Assembly: GCA_031292525.1 (NCBI GenBank)
Contig: JARLGY010000018.1
Location: 62,001-126,000 of the forward strand
Direction: 5' to 3'
Length of the DNA: 64,000 bases
Origin: Flavipsychrobacter sp.
GTDB taxonomy: Bacteria > Bacteroidota > Bacteroidia > Chitinophagales > Chitinophagaceae
Positions 8,437 to 17,584 of this stretch are shown piece by piece (the stretch's first letter is position 1; each line of letters opens with the position of its first letter). The notes below the pieces were generated by a model that was given only the letters and a program-made list of their open reading frames with translations, was not told the origin of the DNA and made no database searches. The translations under genes and the position numbers were made by a program.

Positions 8437-10323
8437 ATGCAAGAAAAAGGTACCATCTCGATACATACCGAGAACATTTTCCCGATTATTAAGAAATTCC
8501 TTTATTCAGACAACGAGATCTTCCTGCGCGAGCTGGTTTCAAATGCCGTTGATGCCGTACAGAAGGTAAAACGCCTGGCGTCCATCGGTCAGTACAATGG
8601 CGAACTGGGGCAACTCAAAGTATCTGTCTCCTTCGATAAGGAAGCAAAAACCATCACCATTTCAGACAATGGCCTGGGTATGACTGCCGAAGAGATCAAG
8701 AAATACATCAACCAGATCGCATTTTCAGGTGCTACTGAGTTTATGGAAAAGTTTAAAGACGCTAAAGATGCCAACGAGATCATAGGCAAATTTGGCCTTG
8801 GTTTCTATTCTGCATTTATGGTAGCAAGCGAGGTGGAGATCAATACCCTCTCTTACCAGGAGGGCGCTGAGCCTGCCCGCTGGATATGCGATGGCAGTAC
8901 AGAGTTTGAAATAACAGAAGGTACACGCACCACACGCGGTACAGATGTTATCCTCCACATCAACGCCGATTCAGAAGAATTCCTCGATGAGCACAAACTG
9001 GGACAGATACTTGAAAAATATGGCAAGTTCCTGCCCATCCCTATCTACTTCGGTACAAAATCAAAATCGGTACCCGATGGCGAAGACGAAGAGGGTAAGG
9101 CAAAGTATAAAACTGTAGAAGTTGATAACATCATCAATAACACGGTTCCTATCTGGACCAAAGCGCCTACCGGCCTTTCCGACGAAGATTACCTTAATTT
9201 CTATAAAGAGCTGTATCCATTTGCAGAAGACCCATTGTTCTGGATACATCTGAATGTAGATTATCCGTTCAACCTTACAGGGGTACTCTACTTCCCTAAG
9301 GTGAAGAACGAACTGGATATACAGCGCAACAAAATAAAACTCTACAGCCGCCAGGTATTTATTACCGATGAGGTAAAAGACATCGTTCCTGAATTCCTCA
9401 TGCTGCTGCACGGCGTTATTGATAGTCCTGATATTCCACTCAACGTATCACGCAGCTTCCTGCAGGCCGACAGCAACGTAAAGAAGATCAACAACTATAT
9501 CACCCGAAAGGTAGCAGACAAGCTCAGTGATCTGTTTAAGGCAGACCGTAAAGGCTTTGAGCAAAAATGGCCCGACATTGGCATCTTCGTAAAATATGGT
9601 ATGATCAGTGAAGAGAAGTTCTACGATAAGGCCAAAGATTTCGCACTGCTGCAGAATACAAAAGACGAATATTATACAATAGACGAGTACGGCGAAAAGA
9701 TAAAGCCACAACAGACAGACAAAAACGGCCAGGTCATCTATCTCTATACCAACGATCCTGCAAAACAAGATTCATTCATACAAGCTGCTAACCGTAAGGA
9801 ATACGATGTATTGCTGATGAACGGCCCATTGGATAATCACTTTGTACAGCAACTGGAGCAAAAGTTGGATAACATTGCCTTTAAACGTGTGGATGCAGAC
9901 GTTGCAGACAAACTAATAGGCAAGGAAGAATATCCACCACACATACTTACCGCTGAGCAAACTGAAGAAGTAAAGGCCATCTTCGATAAGGCTATAAACA
10001 AACCTTTGATGAAGGTGGAAGTAGAAAGCTTGAACCCTGAAGAACTGCCCGTAACTGTAACCATGGAAGAATTCATGCGCCGCATGAAAGAAATGGCCAA
10101 AATGGGCGGAGGCGGAATGAGCTTCTATGGCAGCCTTCCCGATAGTTACAATGTAGCTATTAATGGCAACCACAAGCTCATCAGCCGCATACTTGGAGCA
10201 GGTACTGAAGAAGAAAAAATCAACCTGGCACGCCAGGCGTTCGATCTTGCTTTATTATCGCAGGGCATGCTAACAGGTGCTGAGCTTACCGCATTTGTAA
10301 ACCGCAGCGTACAGCTCATATAA
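8437..10323 (+). CDS. htpG: Chaperone protein HtpG (Hsp90)
   Basis: A 628-residue bacterial Hsp90. The N-terminal GHKL ATPase motifs are all present: FLRELVSNAVDA (catalytic Glu and Mg/ATP Asn), SDNGLGM, and GKFGLGFYSAFMV (the lid glycine motif). The middle domain carries the catalytic-loop segment LDIQRNKIKLYSRQVFI and the conserved LNVSRSFLQ; a C-terminal dimerisation domain follows, with the AEQTEEVKAIFDK region. It works in the cytoplasm as an ATP-driven homodimeric chaperone for partly folded clients, usually induced by heat or oxidative stress. It stands alone: a 297-base gap precedes it and a long bidirectional terminator follows directly. Length is normal for Bacteroidota HtpG. Confidence 0.97.
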   Translation: MQEKGTISIHTENIFPIIKKFLYSDNEIFLRELVSNAVDAVQKVKRLASIGQYNGELGQLKVSVSFDKEAKTITISDNGLGMTAEEIKKYINQIAFSGATEFMEKFKDAKDANEIIGKFGLGFYSAFMVASEVEINTLSYQEGAEPARWICDGSTEFEITEGTRTTRGTDVILHINADSEEFLDEHKLGQILEKYGKFLPIPIYFGTKSKSVPDGEDEEGKAKYKTVEVDNIINNTVPIWTKAPTGLSDEDYLNFYKELYPFAEDPLFWIHLNVDYPFNLTGVLYFPKVKNELDIQRNKIKLYSRQVFITDEVKDIVPEFLMLLHGVIDSPDIPLNVSRSFLQADSNVKKINNYITRKVADKLSDLFKADRKGFEQKWPDIGIFVKYGMISEEKFYDKAKDFALLQNTKDEYYTIDEYGEKIKPQQTDKNGQVIYLYTNDPAKQDSFIQAANRKEYDVLLMNGPLDNHFVQQLEQKLDNIAFKRVDADVADKLIGKEEYPPHILTAEQTEEVKAIFDKAINKPLMKVEVESLNPEELPVTVTMEEFMRRMKEMAKMGGGGMSFYGSLPDSYNVAINGNHKLISRILGAGTEEEKINLARQAFDLALLSQGMLTGAELTAFVNRSVQLI

Positions 10324-10337
10324 CAGCATATATCTTC

Positions 10338-10376
10338 AAAAAGTAAAAAGCCGCTTCCCGCGGCTTTTTACTTTTT
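10338..10376. terminator. Bidirectional rho-independent terminator
   Basis: A perfect 17-bp inverted repeat (arms 10338-10354 and 10360-10376, loop TTCCC). The GC-rich core GCCGC/GCGGC is flanked by A-run and T-run arms, so it gives a T tail on either strand. It lies between htpG (plus) and the convergent membrane-protein gene (minus) and should serve both. Confidence 0.92.
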
Positions 10377-10437
10377 ATGTCATTACCCAACTATTCATTT
10401 TAATAGTCTCTTTTGTGTAGCGTAAATAACATTACAC

Positions 10438-12768
10438 TTATTCATGCTTACCCAGCAAATGATTATTGGCCATCACCTTGCCATCTGTAGATTTTGATAT
10501 AATAAGCGACGCAGCAGGACGCAGCAGCAACTCATCAAAAGCAAAGTAGCAAGGGAATTTATATTCTATCTGCCGGCACCAAACTGCCTTTGCATTCGCA
10601 GGCAGTTTAAAATAAGCCGACACTCTAAACCACATGCCTTTGTTGTCCACACTTTCCTTCCCATTCATACGTTCTTCTCGTATCATCTTGCCTGCACTAT
10701 CTATTATTTCAAGGCTATATTCAGGACTTCTGTAATCACTTGCTTGTAGCAATACCCACGCACTGCATTCATAACATTCATCAGCATATGCAGGCTGTAC
10801 GGCTATCTTGGCTATGTATTGTTTGCCATCGCCCGCAAACGGTACTGCAGAGCTGCTACCAAACAATTTCTGCGCAAATCTGCCGGTATCAAAATGGTTT
10901 ACGTACCAGCTCCCCGAAACAGATATACAGGTGTCCCCTTGTTTCATCCCCTGTGCAATATTCAGTGCACTATCATTGTATTTTTTATCACTGGCCAATA
11001 GTTTGTCAGGGTACAAGGCATACACATTGCAATCAGAAAAGCTGCCCATAGGCACGCTCACCGAGATCAAATATTTTTGGTCCAGGTCCAGCGAATCATT
11101 TTTAAAATGCAGTACCAGGAACGGCTTGTTGTTATGCATATCCCGCAGCAATGGTTTGTCTGCAAACGGACCACCCACCAGCCTCACTTGCTTTTCTGTT
11201 TGCGATAATGAGGTGCGCGACATCATCACATTCACAATGGGCAGGTGCAGTTGCAAAGCAGGTTTTGCACCCAGTGTCACCAGCCAGCCTTCCATTTCAT
11301 GTTCCCATAGCTTCTCACTTCCTATATGTATAAAGGGCAGTAATACCACTGCCTGGAAATCATTGCCCACCATATGATTCTTCCCCAGGAAATCTTCCCA
11401 GGTTTCCTGGTACGCAGAGAATAACGTAGTGAAATTATAGTACCCGCTCAGTGCCGCATTGCGGGTGTGCTTCATATATGCTTTGCTCTCCCTCGCCCAT
11501 ATCAGTATAGGTATCAGTAGTATGGCCCAGGCCCATGTTGCTTTTTTCTGTGCCTGTAGTTTTGCATACCAGCTATACAGTAGCACTGCAGCATATATGG
11601 TCATGATGTAATAAAATATCCACCCAAACCTTCCCAGCGCTCTAAACTGCCTCAGTATAGACATGTGCTCAAACAACCCTTCCATGTTCCATATAAATGG
11701 TATCCCAGATGCCAGCACTAGTGACCCAAATGCCATGAACAACCATATACCCGGAAACACTGGTGTTACCTTCACCTCTCTGTCTGCTTTCCTGCTTTTC
11801 GCCAGCGTCACAAGTGCCATTATCAGCCCTATAACACTCACCACAGTTGACGCAAGCCCAATGTATATATAACCCTCTTCCCATGTTTCACTAAAAGCAT
11901 GGCCTGTATGTGCGGTTACAAATTTCCAGAATGGAGAGAGTGATGATGTAGTAATCAGAGAAAGATTAGTGACCGTCTGCAATGCACCATAAGGATAAAC
12001 AGGTCTGTCCAATACCGGGTCTGTCAGCTTCATAAATACAGTTACCACAGCATATACACCCAGCAGGCATAGTATGGGTGGTAACGTGTGTTCCACTTTA
12101 TTCATTGCAACAGTACGGTACATCAGCCAGTAACCTGCAGTGTACAGTGCTATCCAAACAAACAACAACCCACCAAAATAAGGGTGTTGAAAAGACATAA
12201 GACTGCCTAGTATAAACACATACGCCATATACTTTTTACCACCTTGCATGTTGTACCGCACAAACCAGTAAAACAGCATAGGTACAAAGCACATATTAGC
12301 CAGCGCAAAATGCACTTCAAGCCGCACCACCTGCGGAGATAGAGAAATAATAAGCCCTGCGAATACAATAGCCGCCCATGGCGCCAGTTTAAATTGTAGT
12401 AGCGTCTTATACATATACACCACACCAACTACATAGCTAAGTGCAATAAACAGGTTCATGATCGCCAGCACGGTCGATTTCCTAAAATGCACTACCTGGT
12501 TCAGATAACTGATAGGTATGGTCAGCAGCGATTGTCCGTCTGCATATACTATATGCTCGCCGTACGGATAGTTCATACCATGGTACCACACGCCTTTATC
12601 GTACAAGCAATGGTAGAAATAAGACAGGTAATTTTTACCCGCATCTCCACCAAGCGTCATCATACTGCTCTGCGGGTGTATTACAAACTCCGACAGCATA
12701 TATACAGTCATGCATATGGCAAACACTATGGCTGCCAACAGCCATAAAAATCTTTTCCTGGAGTCCAT
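10438..12768 (-). CDS. Polytopic membrane protein, putative GT-C-type glycosyltransferase
   Basis: A 776-residue protein with roughly eleven to twelve hydrophobic segments in the first ~430 residues and a large soluble C-terminal part (~440-776) rich in beta-strand pattern. Just after the first membrane segment come an acidic GGDAG loop and a MNYPYGE segment, placed where GT-C enzymes carry their catalytic first periplasmic loop. I do not recognise an exact family. GT-C enzymes use polyprenyl-phosphate sugars as donors, and the gene starts 7 bases after a DPM1-like GT2 gene that would make such a donor. That pairing is the main reason for the call. The extracytoplasmic tail may bind carbohydrate. 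The substrate is unknown; a flippase or polymer-assembly role is the alternative. Confidence 0.55.
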   Translation of the reverse strand: MDSRKRFLWLLAAIVFAICMTVYMLSEFVIHPQSSMMTLGGDAGKNYLSYFYHCLYDKGVWYHGMNYPYGEHIVYADGQSLLTIPISYLNQVVHFRKSTVLAIMNLFIALSYVVGVVYMYKTLLQFKLAPWAAIVFAGLIISLSPQVVRLEVHFALANMCFVPMLFYWFVRYNMQGGKKYMAYVFILGSLMSFQHPYFGGLLFVWIALYTAGYWLMYRTVAMNKVEHTLPPILCLLGVYAVVTVFMKLTDPVLDRPVYPYGALQTVTNLSLITTSSLSPFWKFVTAHTGHAFSETWEEGYIYIGLASTVVSVIGLIMALVTLAKSRKADREVKVTPVFPGIWLFMAFGSLVLASGIPFIWNMEGLFEHMSILRQFRALGRFGWIFYYIMTIYAAVLLYSWYAKLQAQKKATWAWAILLIPILIWARESKAYMKHTRNAALSGYYNFTTLFSAYQETWEDFLGKNHMVGNDFQAVVLLPFIHIGSEKLWEHEMEGWLVTLGAKPALQLHLPIVNVMMSRTSLSQTEKQVRLVGGPFADKPLLRDMHNNKPFLVLHFKNDSLDLDQKYLISVSVPMGSFSDCNVYALYPDKLLASDKKYNDSALNIAQGMKQGDTCISVSGSWYVNHFDTGRFAQKLFGSSSAVPFAGDGKQYIAKIAVQPAYADECYECSAWVLLQASDYRSPEYSLEIIDSAGKMIREERMNGKESVDNKGMWFRVSAYFKLPANAKAVWCRQIEYKFPCYFAFDELLLRPAASLIISKSTDGKVMANNHLLGKHE

Positions 12769-12775
12769 ACCTGGC

Positions 12776-13474
12776 TTAGCGCAATAAAATTTTTATGAAA
12801 TTAATGATTTCTGGCAGCAGCACCTTATAATTCATGGGGCGGAAATGCACTCCCGGGTTCAGGCTCACTGGTATGGCGCTAATGCGATACCTCCCACTTT
12901 TGGATGCGTTACGTATAAACTCAAGATCAAACAGATACCTGTTAATAGTAGTAGCCAGGAATACAGGCTTGATATCCGCCTTAAATCCTTTAAGCCCGCA
13001 TTGTGTGTCAGTAATAGGTATAGATAAAAAAAGACGAATGAAGAACTGCAGAAACTTTGAAATGATACGACGTAGCCTGGGTACTTTCTCGTAATAGACT
13101 GCATCTTTTACACCTACTGCTATATCGCACATATTATCTTGTAGGGCACTGCAAATTTTATGCAAGCTTTCGTTTGTGTATGGGAAATCTATGTCGGTGT
13201 AAATAATGATATCGCCGTTGGCCTGCGCTATACCTGTTCGTAATGCATGCCCTTTGCCTTTGTTATGTTCTAATGATATCTGTTGTACACCAGGTATATT
13301 ATCATGAAGAAATACAAGGTCTGTGCCTTTTACTTCTTTACTTATTCCATCATACACTATTATCACTTCCAGCGGCTGTTGTAAGGATGCGCTAAGTACA
13401 CCATACTGGTGCACAATATTTTCAGCCCATCCCTGTGGTGGGTTATAGCAGGGTAAAACTATGGAAACGGACAT
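12776..13474 (-). CDS. GT2 glycosyltransferase, dolichol/polyprenyl-phosphate sugar synthase type
   Basis: A 232-residue GT-A fold enzyme. It opens with SIVLPCYNPP (nucleotide-sugar binding strand), has VIIVYDG, a YTDIDFP segment that supplies the DxD-type metal site, and the TQCGLKGF motif characteristic of DPM1-like transferases. There are no C-terminal membrane helices. These enzymes transfer a sugar from a nucleotide donor to polyprenyl phosphate on the cytoplasmic face of the inner membrane. The next gene on the strand, 7 bases downstream, encodes a polytopic protein that could use the product, so the two probably form one pathway for decorating envelope glycans or lipids. The sugar cannot be predicted. 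Confidence 0.85.
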   Translation of the reverse strand: MSVSIVLPCYNPPQGWAENIVHQYGVLSASLQQPLEVIIVYDGISKEVKGTDLVFLHDNIPGVQQISLEHNKGKGHALRTGIAQANGDIIIYTDIDFPYTNESLHKICSALQDNMCDIAVGVKDAVYYEKVPRLRRIISKFLQFFIRLFLSIPITDTQCGLKGFKADIKPVFLATTINRYLFDLEFIRNASKSGRYRISAIPVSLNPGVHFRPMNYKVLLPEIINFIKILLR

Positions 13475-13538
13475 TCTGGGTCAGGCATATGCATTAAGCC
13501 CTAAAAATACATGCTTTTGGCTTTAGGTGCATAAATAT

Positions 13539-14360
13539 CTACCATACCATGCCCGGGTATGCGCGTTGCATAAATTGCAGTTCGGCAAGCACATAGCCAA
13601 GATGCTCCGTATGGCGGCCATTTTTTCCTCCGGTATGCATCCATCCGTCGGCTGGTATTTGCAGGGTTGCTTCATTAAGTACAGCGCTCGTTCTCAGCTT
13701 CCAATCTGCCCTTATTTGTTCCAGGTCAGTGCCTATATTATGCTGCAATGCCCATTTATCGGTGTCATTCATTATCATCAGCTCGCCGCTATATGCCCAT
13801 AAGTCATTTATGGCGGCTTGCATGCGGCGGGTACTTTCTTCAGTACCATCTCCCAGGCGTATCACCCACTCGCTGCTCCAACGCATGTGGTAATCCACTT
13901 CCTTTAAAGATTTTTCAGCTATTGCAGCAAGGCTTTCATCTGCACTGCTTAGCAATTTTGTGTAAAACAGGTGGTTGTATGTGTCGTAAATAAAAGACCG
14001 TGCAATGGTGTATGCCCAATCATTATTAGGCATTTCAACAAGCATGGTGTTATAAAAATCCCAGCTGTCGCGCAGGTAAGCCAGGTCATCTTCATCTATT
14101 GGCTTACCTTCTGCAACTTTATTCTGCAAGGCAGTACTCGCAAAAAGTTGCATCTGCTCGCCAGGGGCCAGTTCGTTAAATAACGATGCCGCATACTGGT
14201 ATAGGTTACGTGCCTGTCCCAAGTGGTCAAGGGCCATATTAGTTATGGCTATGTCCTGTTCCAGCACTGGTCCGTGTCCGCACCATTCACTCAACCTGTG
14301 GCCTATTACAAGCGCATTATCAGCTATTTGCAGGGTATATTTTATAAGTTCTTTACTCAT
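13539..14360 (-). CDS. paaC: Phenylacetyl-CoA epoxidase subunit PaaC
   Basis: A 273-residue ferritin-like four-helix protein matching the structural subunit PaaC of the 1,2-phenylacetyl-CoA epoxidase. Recognisable segments are LSEWCGHGPVLEQDIAITNMALDHLGQAR near the N-terminus, DDLAYLRD, NDWAYTIARSF, and the ending GRHTEHLGYVLAELQFMQR. PaaC pairs with PaaA in the oxygenase core and lacks a complete diiron site. It is the last gene of paaA-paaB-paaC on this strand, 38 bases after paaB. The genes expected next in classical clusters (paaD, paaE) are not there; a GT2 gene follows instead. Confidence 0.95.
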   Translation of the reverse strand: MSKELIKYTLQIADNALVIGHRLSEWCGHGPVLEQDIAITNMALDHLGQARNLYQYAASLFNELAPGEQMQLFASTALQNKVAEGKPIDEDDLAYLRDSWDFYNTMLVEMPNNDWAYTIARSFIYDTYNHLFYTKLLSSADESLAAIAEKSLKEVDYHMRWSSEWVIRLGDGTEESTRRMQAAINDLWAYSGELMIMNDTDKWALQHNIGTDLEQIRADWKLRTSAVLNEATLQIPADGWMHTGGKNGRHTEHLGYVLAELQFMQRAYPGMVW

Positions 14361-14398
14361 CAGGATGTTTTATTGAATAACTAATTGAAGCAATGTTG

Positions 14399-14701
14399 TT
14401 ACATATGCGTCAACTCATCTGGCAAATTATAAAACGTAGGGTGCCTGTATATTTTATCATTTGCAGGCTCGTATAGTATTTCAGCATCCCCTGGGTCAGA
14501 TGCGTGTATGTATTTGCTTTCCACCACCCAAATGCTTATCCCTTCCATACGCCTGGTATATACATCGCGTGCATTTTCTATTGCCATGTCTGCATCTGCT
14601 GCGTGCAGGCTGCCTGCATGCTTATGGTCAAGCCCTGCTTTACTGCGTATAAAAACTTCCCAAAGGGGCCATTCCCTTTTACTGTCTGCTTTTTGTGACA
14701 T
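14399..14701 (-). CDS. paaB: Phenylacetyl-CoA epoxidase subunit PaaB
   Basis: A 100-residue protein matching the small PaaB subunit: WPLWEVFIRSKAGLDHKHAGSLHAAD at the start, ENARDVYTRRMEGISIWVVES in the middle, and ending with YRHPTFYNLPDELTHM. PaaB bridges PaaAC heterodimers in the multicomponent epoxidase that turns phenylacetyl-CoA into its ring 1,2-epoxide in aerobic phenylacetate degradation. It sits between paaA and paaC. A strong hairpin with a T-run separates it from paaA, so its expression may be set below that of paaA. Length is normal. Confidence 0.95.
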   Translation of the reverse strand: MSQKADSKREWPLWEVFIRSKAGLDHKHAGSLHAADADMAIENARDVYTRRMEGISIWVVESKYIHASDPGDAEILYEPANDKIYRHPTFYNLPDELTHM

Positions 14702-14732
14702 ACCTGTTTACAATTACTATTTACAAAAAACA

Positions 14733-14782
14733 GCAACGGCTACAAATAACAGCCAAGATGGCCTCGTTCCTGTAGCCGTTGC
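14733..14782 (-). terminator. Terminator-like hairpin between paaA and paaB
   Basis: A 12-bp perfect inverted repeat (14733-14744 with 14771-14782) whose 26-base loop can form a small extra AGCC/GGCT stem. Read on the minus strand it is followed by TGTTTTTTG. It begins 8 bases after the paaA stop codon, inside what otherwise looks like a paaABC operon, so it is either a partial terminator or an mRNA-stability hairpin. Confidence 0.7.
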
Positions 14783-14790
14783 CGGTTTAT

Positions 14791-15738
14791 TTATGCTGCC
14801 TTTTTTTCTTTCCGTTGTCTGCGTTTATCGCTGTATGCCAAGGCGGCTTCGCGCACCCATTGTCCTTCCTCCCATGCTTTCCTCCGGGTATCCAGTCGCT
14901 CCTTATTGCACGGGCCGTTCCCCTTAAGTATGTTGTAGAATTCATTCCAGTCGGGTGTACCAAAGTCATAGTGCCCTGTGGCTTCATTCCATTTCAGGTC
15001 CTTATCTGGTATGGTCAGCCCTAATATACGGGCCTGCTCTACCGTTACATCTACAAAACGCTGTCTCAACTCATCGTTGGTAAAGCGTTTTATACGCCAG
15101 CGCATGCTTTGTTCTGTATGTGGGCTGTCTGCATCGGGCGGGCCAAACATCATTAGCGATGGCCACCACCAGCGGTTCAATGAATCCTGTGCCATTTTTT
15201 TCTGCACTTCCGTACCATTGGCAAGGGTCAGCATTATTTCATATCCCTGGCGTTGGTGAAAGCTCTCTTCCTTGCATATGCGTACCATAGCACGTGCATA
15301 TGGCCCGTACGATGTGCGGCAAAGTGGCACCTGGTTCATAATGGCAGCGCCATCTACAAGCCATCCCACAGCACCCATATCTGCCCACGATATAGTGGGG
15401 TAATTAAAAATAGAAGAATATTTTTGCTTGCCGCTATGCAACTGCTCCATCATATCATCGCGACTGATGCCCAGGCTTTCAGCAGCGCTATATAAGTAAA
15501 GTCCATGTCCTGCTTCATCCTGTACTTTTGCAAGCAGTATAGCTTTGCGGCGCAGGTTAGGCGCACGGGTTATCCAGTTACCCTCAGGCAGCATGCCCAC
15601 TATTTCACTATGTGCATGTTGGGCTATCTGGCGTATCAGCGTTTTCCGGTAGTCATCCGGCATCCAGTCCTTGGCCTCTATGGCCTGGTCCTTATCCATC
15701 TTCTCATCAAAGTGTTCCTGGAACGAATGCACTGTCAT
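14791..15738 (-). CDS. paaA: Phenylacetyl-CoA epoxidase catalytic subunit PaaA
   Basis: A 315-residue catalytic subunit of the aerobic phenylacetyl-CoA epoxidase. Diiron ligands expected for the family are visible: Glu45 (HSEIVGM), Glu75 and His78 (KVQDEAGHG), and Glu158 and His161 ([11 protein letters not shown]), with Asp120 a candidate for the remaining site. The CoA-ester binding and C-terminal regions ([24 protein letters not shown]) are also typical. The enzyme adds one oxygen atom to the aromatic ring of phenylacetyl-CoA using electrons from a PaaE-type reductase, which is not encoded in this window. It is the first gene of the paaABC group and is insulated from the upstream flavin reductase gene by a terminator hairpin, so it probably has its own promoter in the ~50 bases before the start. 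Confidence 0.96.
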   Translation of the reverse strand: MTVHSFQEHFDEKMDKDQAIEAKDWMPDDYRKTLIRQIAQHAHSEIVGMLPEGNWITRAPNLRRKAILLAKVQDEAGHGLYLYSAAESLGISRDDMMEQLHSGKQKYSSIFNYPTISWADMGAVGWLVDGAAIMNQVPLCRTSYGPYARAMVRICKEESFHQRQGYEIMLTLANGTEVQKKMAQDSLNRWWWPSLMMFGPPDADSPHTEQSMRWRIKRFTNDELRQRFVDVTVEQARILGLTIPDKDLKWNEATGHYDFGTPDWNEFYNILKGNGPCNKERLDTRRKAWEEGQWVREAALAYSDKRRQRKEKKAA

Positions 15739-15775
15739 CTGATAAAATGTTTTGTGGCTGTAAATATACTAAGAA

Positions 15776-15811
15776 AACCGCAAACATACCTGTTTGGCAA
15801 CGTTTGCGGTT
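15776..15811 (-). terminator. Rho-independent terminator after the flavin reductase gene
   Basis: A 10-bp perfect stem (15776-15785 with 15802-15811), 16-base loop, followed on the minus strand by TTTTCTTAG. It lies between the flavin reductase stop and the paaA start, so paaA is unlikely to depend on read-through from upstream. Confidence 0.75.
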
Positions 15812-15863
15812 CAGTCAACCCTAGTCTTCAATTATTAAATGGAGTGTCCTTTTTAGCCCTTCC

Positions 15864-16745
15864 TTATTCACCGGCAAGTAGCACTTGCCAGGCTTTTTCC
15901 ACATCTGCTGTGTCCAGCAATTCCTTGGCATATATATGCAAAGCATTCTTTCTTGCTGTTTCGTTGTCTTCATATTCACGCATAATGCTCACCAGCCTGT
16001 CATCATACAGCACATCAGCAACTACCGGTACTGTCGTCACATTTCCCAACAACCCAAGGTTATTACCAGTTAAAATTGTGCTGTTGCGTATATGCGCCGG
16101 CAATACATCCACACCTACTCCACAGGTCATGTTAGGCTTGGCTACTTCAAATACAGCTGCTCCAGACGCCCGGCAATAATAATCCCCGCCCATACGGGCC
16201 ACCAGGTCTATTTTATGCGGGTCTATCCTGCCTTCCGCATCCAGTATGTTATCATCTATATGCATGCATACCACCTCGCATATCACCAGGTTCCCTGCGC
16301 CTCCTTCTTGTCCCGTCTCCACTACTTGCAATACTTTGCACTCCAATTGCACCGGCGATTCCTTTACCCTAAAGGGCTTTACTATATCAGAGGCAATAGG
16401 AGTAAACCCTGCTTTCTGAAATTCATTGATATGCTTCGGATACTCGCAACTGGCCAGGCTGGTTTGTTGCACTATATTATAGTTCACCACGTTTATCACA
16501 ACTTCCTTTGTGGCATATACATTTTCAAGGGTATGCTTAATGGTATTATCCCTTACTCTCCGCGCTGGCGAGAATATTAGGATAGGCGGCTTGCTGCCAA
16601 ATACGTTAAAGAAGCTAAAGGGCGATAGGTTAGCATTACCTTCACTATCTATCGTACTTGCAAAACATATAGGTCGGGGTGCTATAGAGCCTAATAGGTA
16701 AGCATGCAATTGGGCGGTCTTTATTTCGCCTGGTACTATCTTCAT
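15864..16745 (-). CDS. Flavin reductase family protein (FMN-binding split barrel)
   Basis: A 293-residue protein with an N-terminal flavin reductase-like domain. APRPICFASTIDSEGNANLSPFSFFNVF is the classic FMN-binding stretch, followed by PPILIFSP and the EVVINVVNYN strand. About 100 extra C-terminal residues are helical and not recognised. Family members reduce FMN with NAD(P)H or bind it as a cofactor. I chose the ATG at 16745 (MKIVPGE...). The open frame extends 34 codons further, but that extension covers the terminator hairpin of the upstream DUF2911 gene and has no family resemblance. The gene precedes paaA but is separated from it by a terminator, so a link to the epoxidase is only a possibility. 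Confidence 0.82.
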   Translation of the reverse strand: MKIVPGEIKTAQLHAYLLGSIAPRPICFASTIDSEGNANLSPFSFFNVFGSKPPILIFSPARRVRDNTIKHTLENVYATKEVVINVVNYNIVQQTSLASCEYPKHINEFQKAGFTPIASDIVKPFRVKESPVQLECKVLQVVETGQEGGAGNLVICEVVCMHIDDNILDAEGRIDPHKIDLVARMGGDYYCRASGAAVFEVAKPNMTCGVGVDVLPAHIRNSTILTGNNLGLLGNVTTVPVVADVLYDDRLVSIMREYEDNETARKNALHIYAKELLDTADVEKAWQVLLAGE

Positions 16746-16822
16746 GGCTGCAAAATAATTAAAAAACACGGTAATGAACTTGATGCTTCCTCCAGACACG
16801 GCACAATTGCGACAAAACAAAA

Positions 16823-16844
16823 AGCCTGCATAATTATGCAGGCT
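16823..16844 (-). terminator. Rho-independent terminator after the DUF2911 gene
   Basis: A perfect 22-base palindrome (AGCCTGCATAA and its complement) followed on the minus strand by TTTTTGTTTTG. It lies 26 bases beyond the DUF2911 stop. Its position argues against the long N-terminal extension of the flavin reductase frame. Confidence 0.85.
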
Positions 16845-16869
16845 CACGCTCTTTATAAAAATTTGATTC

Positions 16870-17373
16870 TTATTCTACAGACATCGGCACAGTAACACCG
16901 GTTTTGTCCCACTGTATATTCAGGCTGGCATCGGTTACGTTAATTGTCAGCTTTTCAACGGGTGCATTCAATTGTTGTACCGGTACAGTTACATGTAGCA
17001 CATCATTCTTCTTTATTTCATCGTACTTAAAAGATCCCCACTGTTTCAGTTTGCTGTTTAGTATAATGGTCCACTCATTCTTTTCAGGTGTGGTAAACAA
17101 AGTATAGGTACCTGGCTTTACTGTCTTGCCTCCAAATTTGGTCACCTTGCTAAACGTGATCTCTGTGGCTTCATTAGCGCCTGTGCGCCATACCTGCCCG
17201 TAAGGTACAAGCCCCCCAAATATTTCACGTCCTTTTTTAGATGGTTGGCCATAAGATACGGTCACGTTTTCGCTCTTCGCTGTTACCCGTGGGCTGGCTA
17301 CTGTCTTCTCCTGGGCAAACGTGCTTGTTGCGGCTAGTGTGGCAATAGCAATAAATGAGGCTATTTTTTTCAT
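16870..17373 (-). CDS. Secreted DUF2911 protein
   Basis: A 167-residue protein. A signal peptide (residues 1-20, ending STFAQ) precedes a single DUF2911 domain. The hallmark segments are VTVSYGQPSKKGREIFGG, VPYGQVWRTGANEATEI, and KPGTYTLFTTPEKNEWTIILN. The family is widespread in Bacteroidota, is predicted periplasmic or surface-exposed, and has no proven function. It is transcribed alone: a terminator follows, and a divergent gene lies about 210 bases upstream. The gene is intact and of normal length. Confidence 0.88.
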   Translation of the reverse strand: MKKIASFIAIATLAATSTFAQEKTVASPRVTAKSENVTVSYGQPSKKGREIFGGLVPYGQVWRTGANEATEITFSKVTKFGGKTVKPGTYTLFTTPEKNEWTIILNSKLKQWGSFKYDEIKKNDVLHVTVPVQQLNAPVEKLTINVTDASLNIQWDKTGVTVPMSVE

Positions 17374-17584
17374 GGTATTGTATTTTTTTTACAAAGTAAA
17401 TGCTTTATTCACTAATCACAGACATTCCCCCAGTAGTATTAGACAGTATATCTCACAAAAAATTCGTTAAAAATCCACATGCTACCTATGTTCATAACGT
17501 GTGTATTTCATAATGTGTTAACATACATCTCATTATTATGTAACAATTATATCGGTATCTTTAATAGAACAAAATAACATCCAT

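Noticed and set aside
16746-16847. N-terminal extension of the flavin reductase frame
   Set aside because: It would include the terminator palindrome of the upstream DUF2911 gene; family similarity starts at MKIVPGE.
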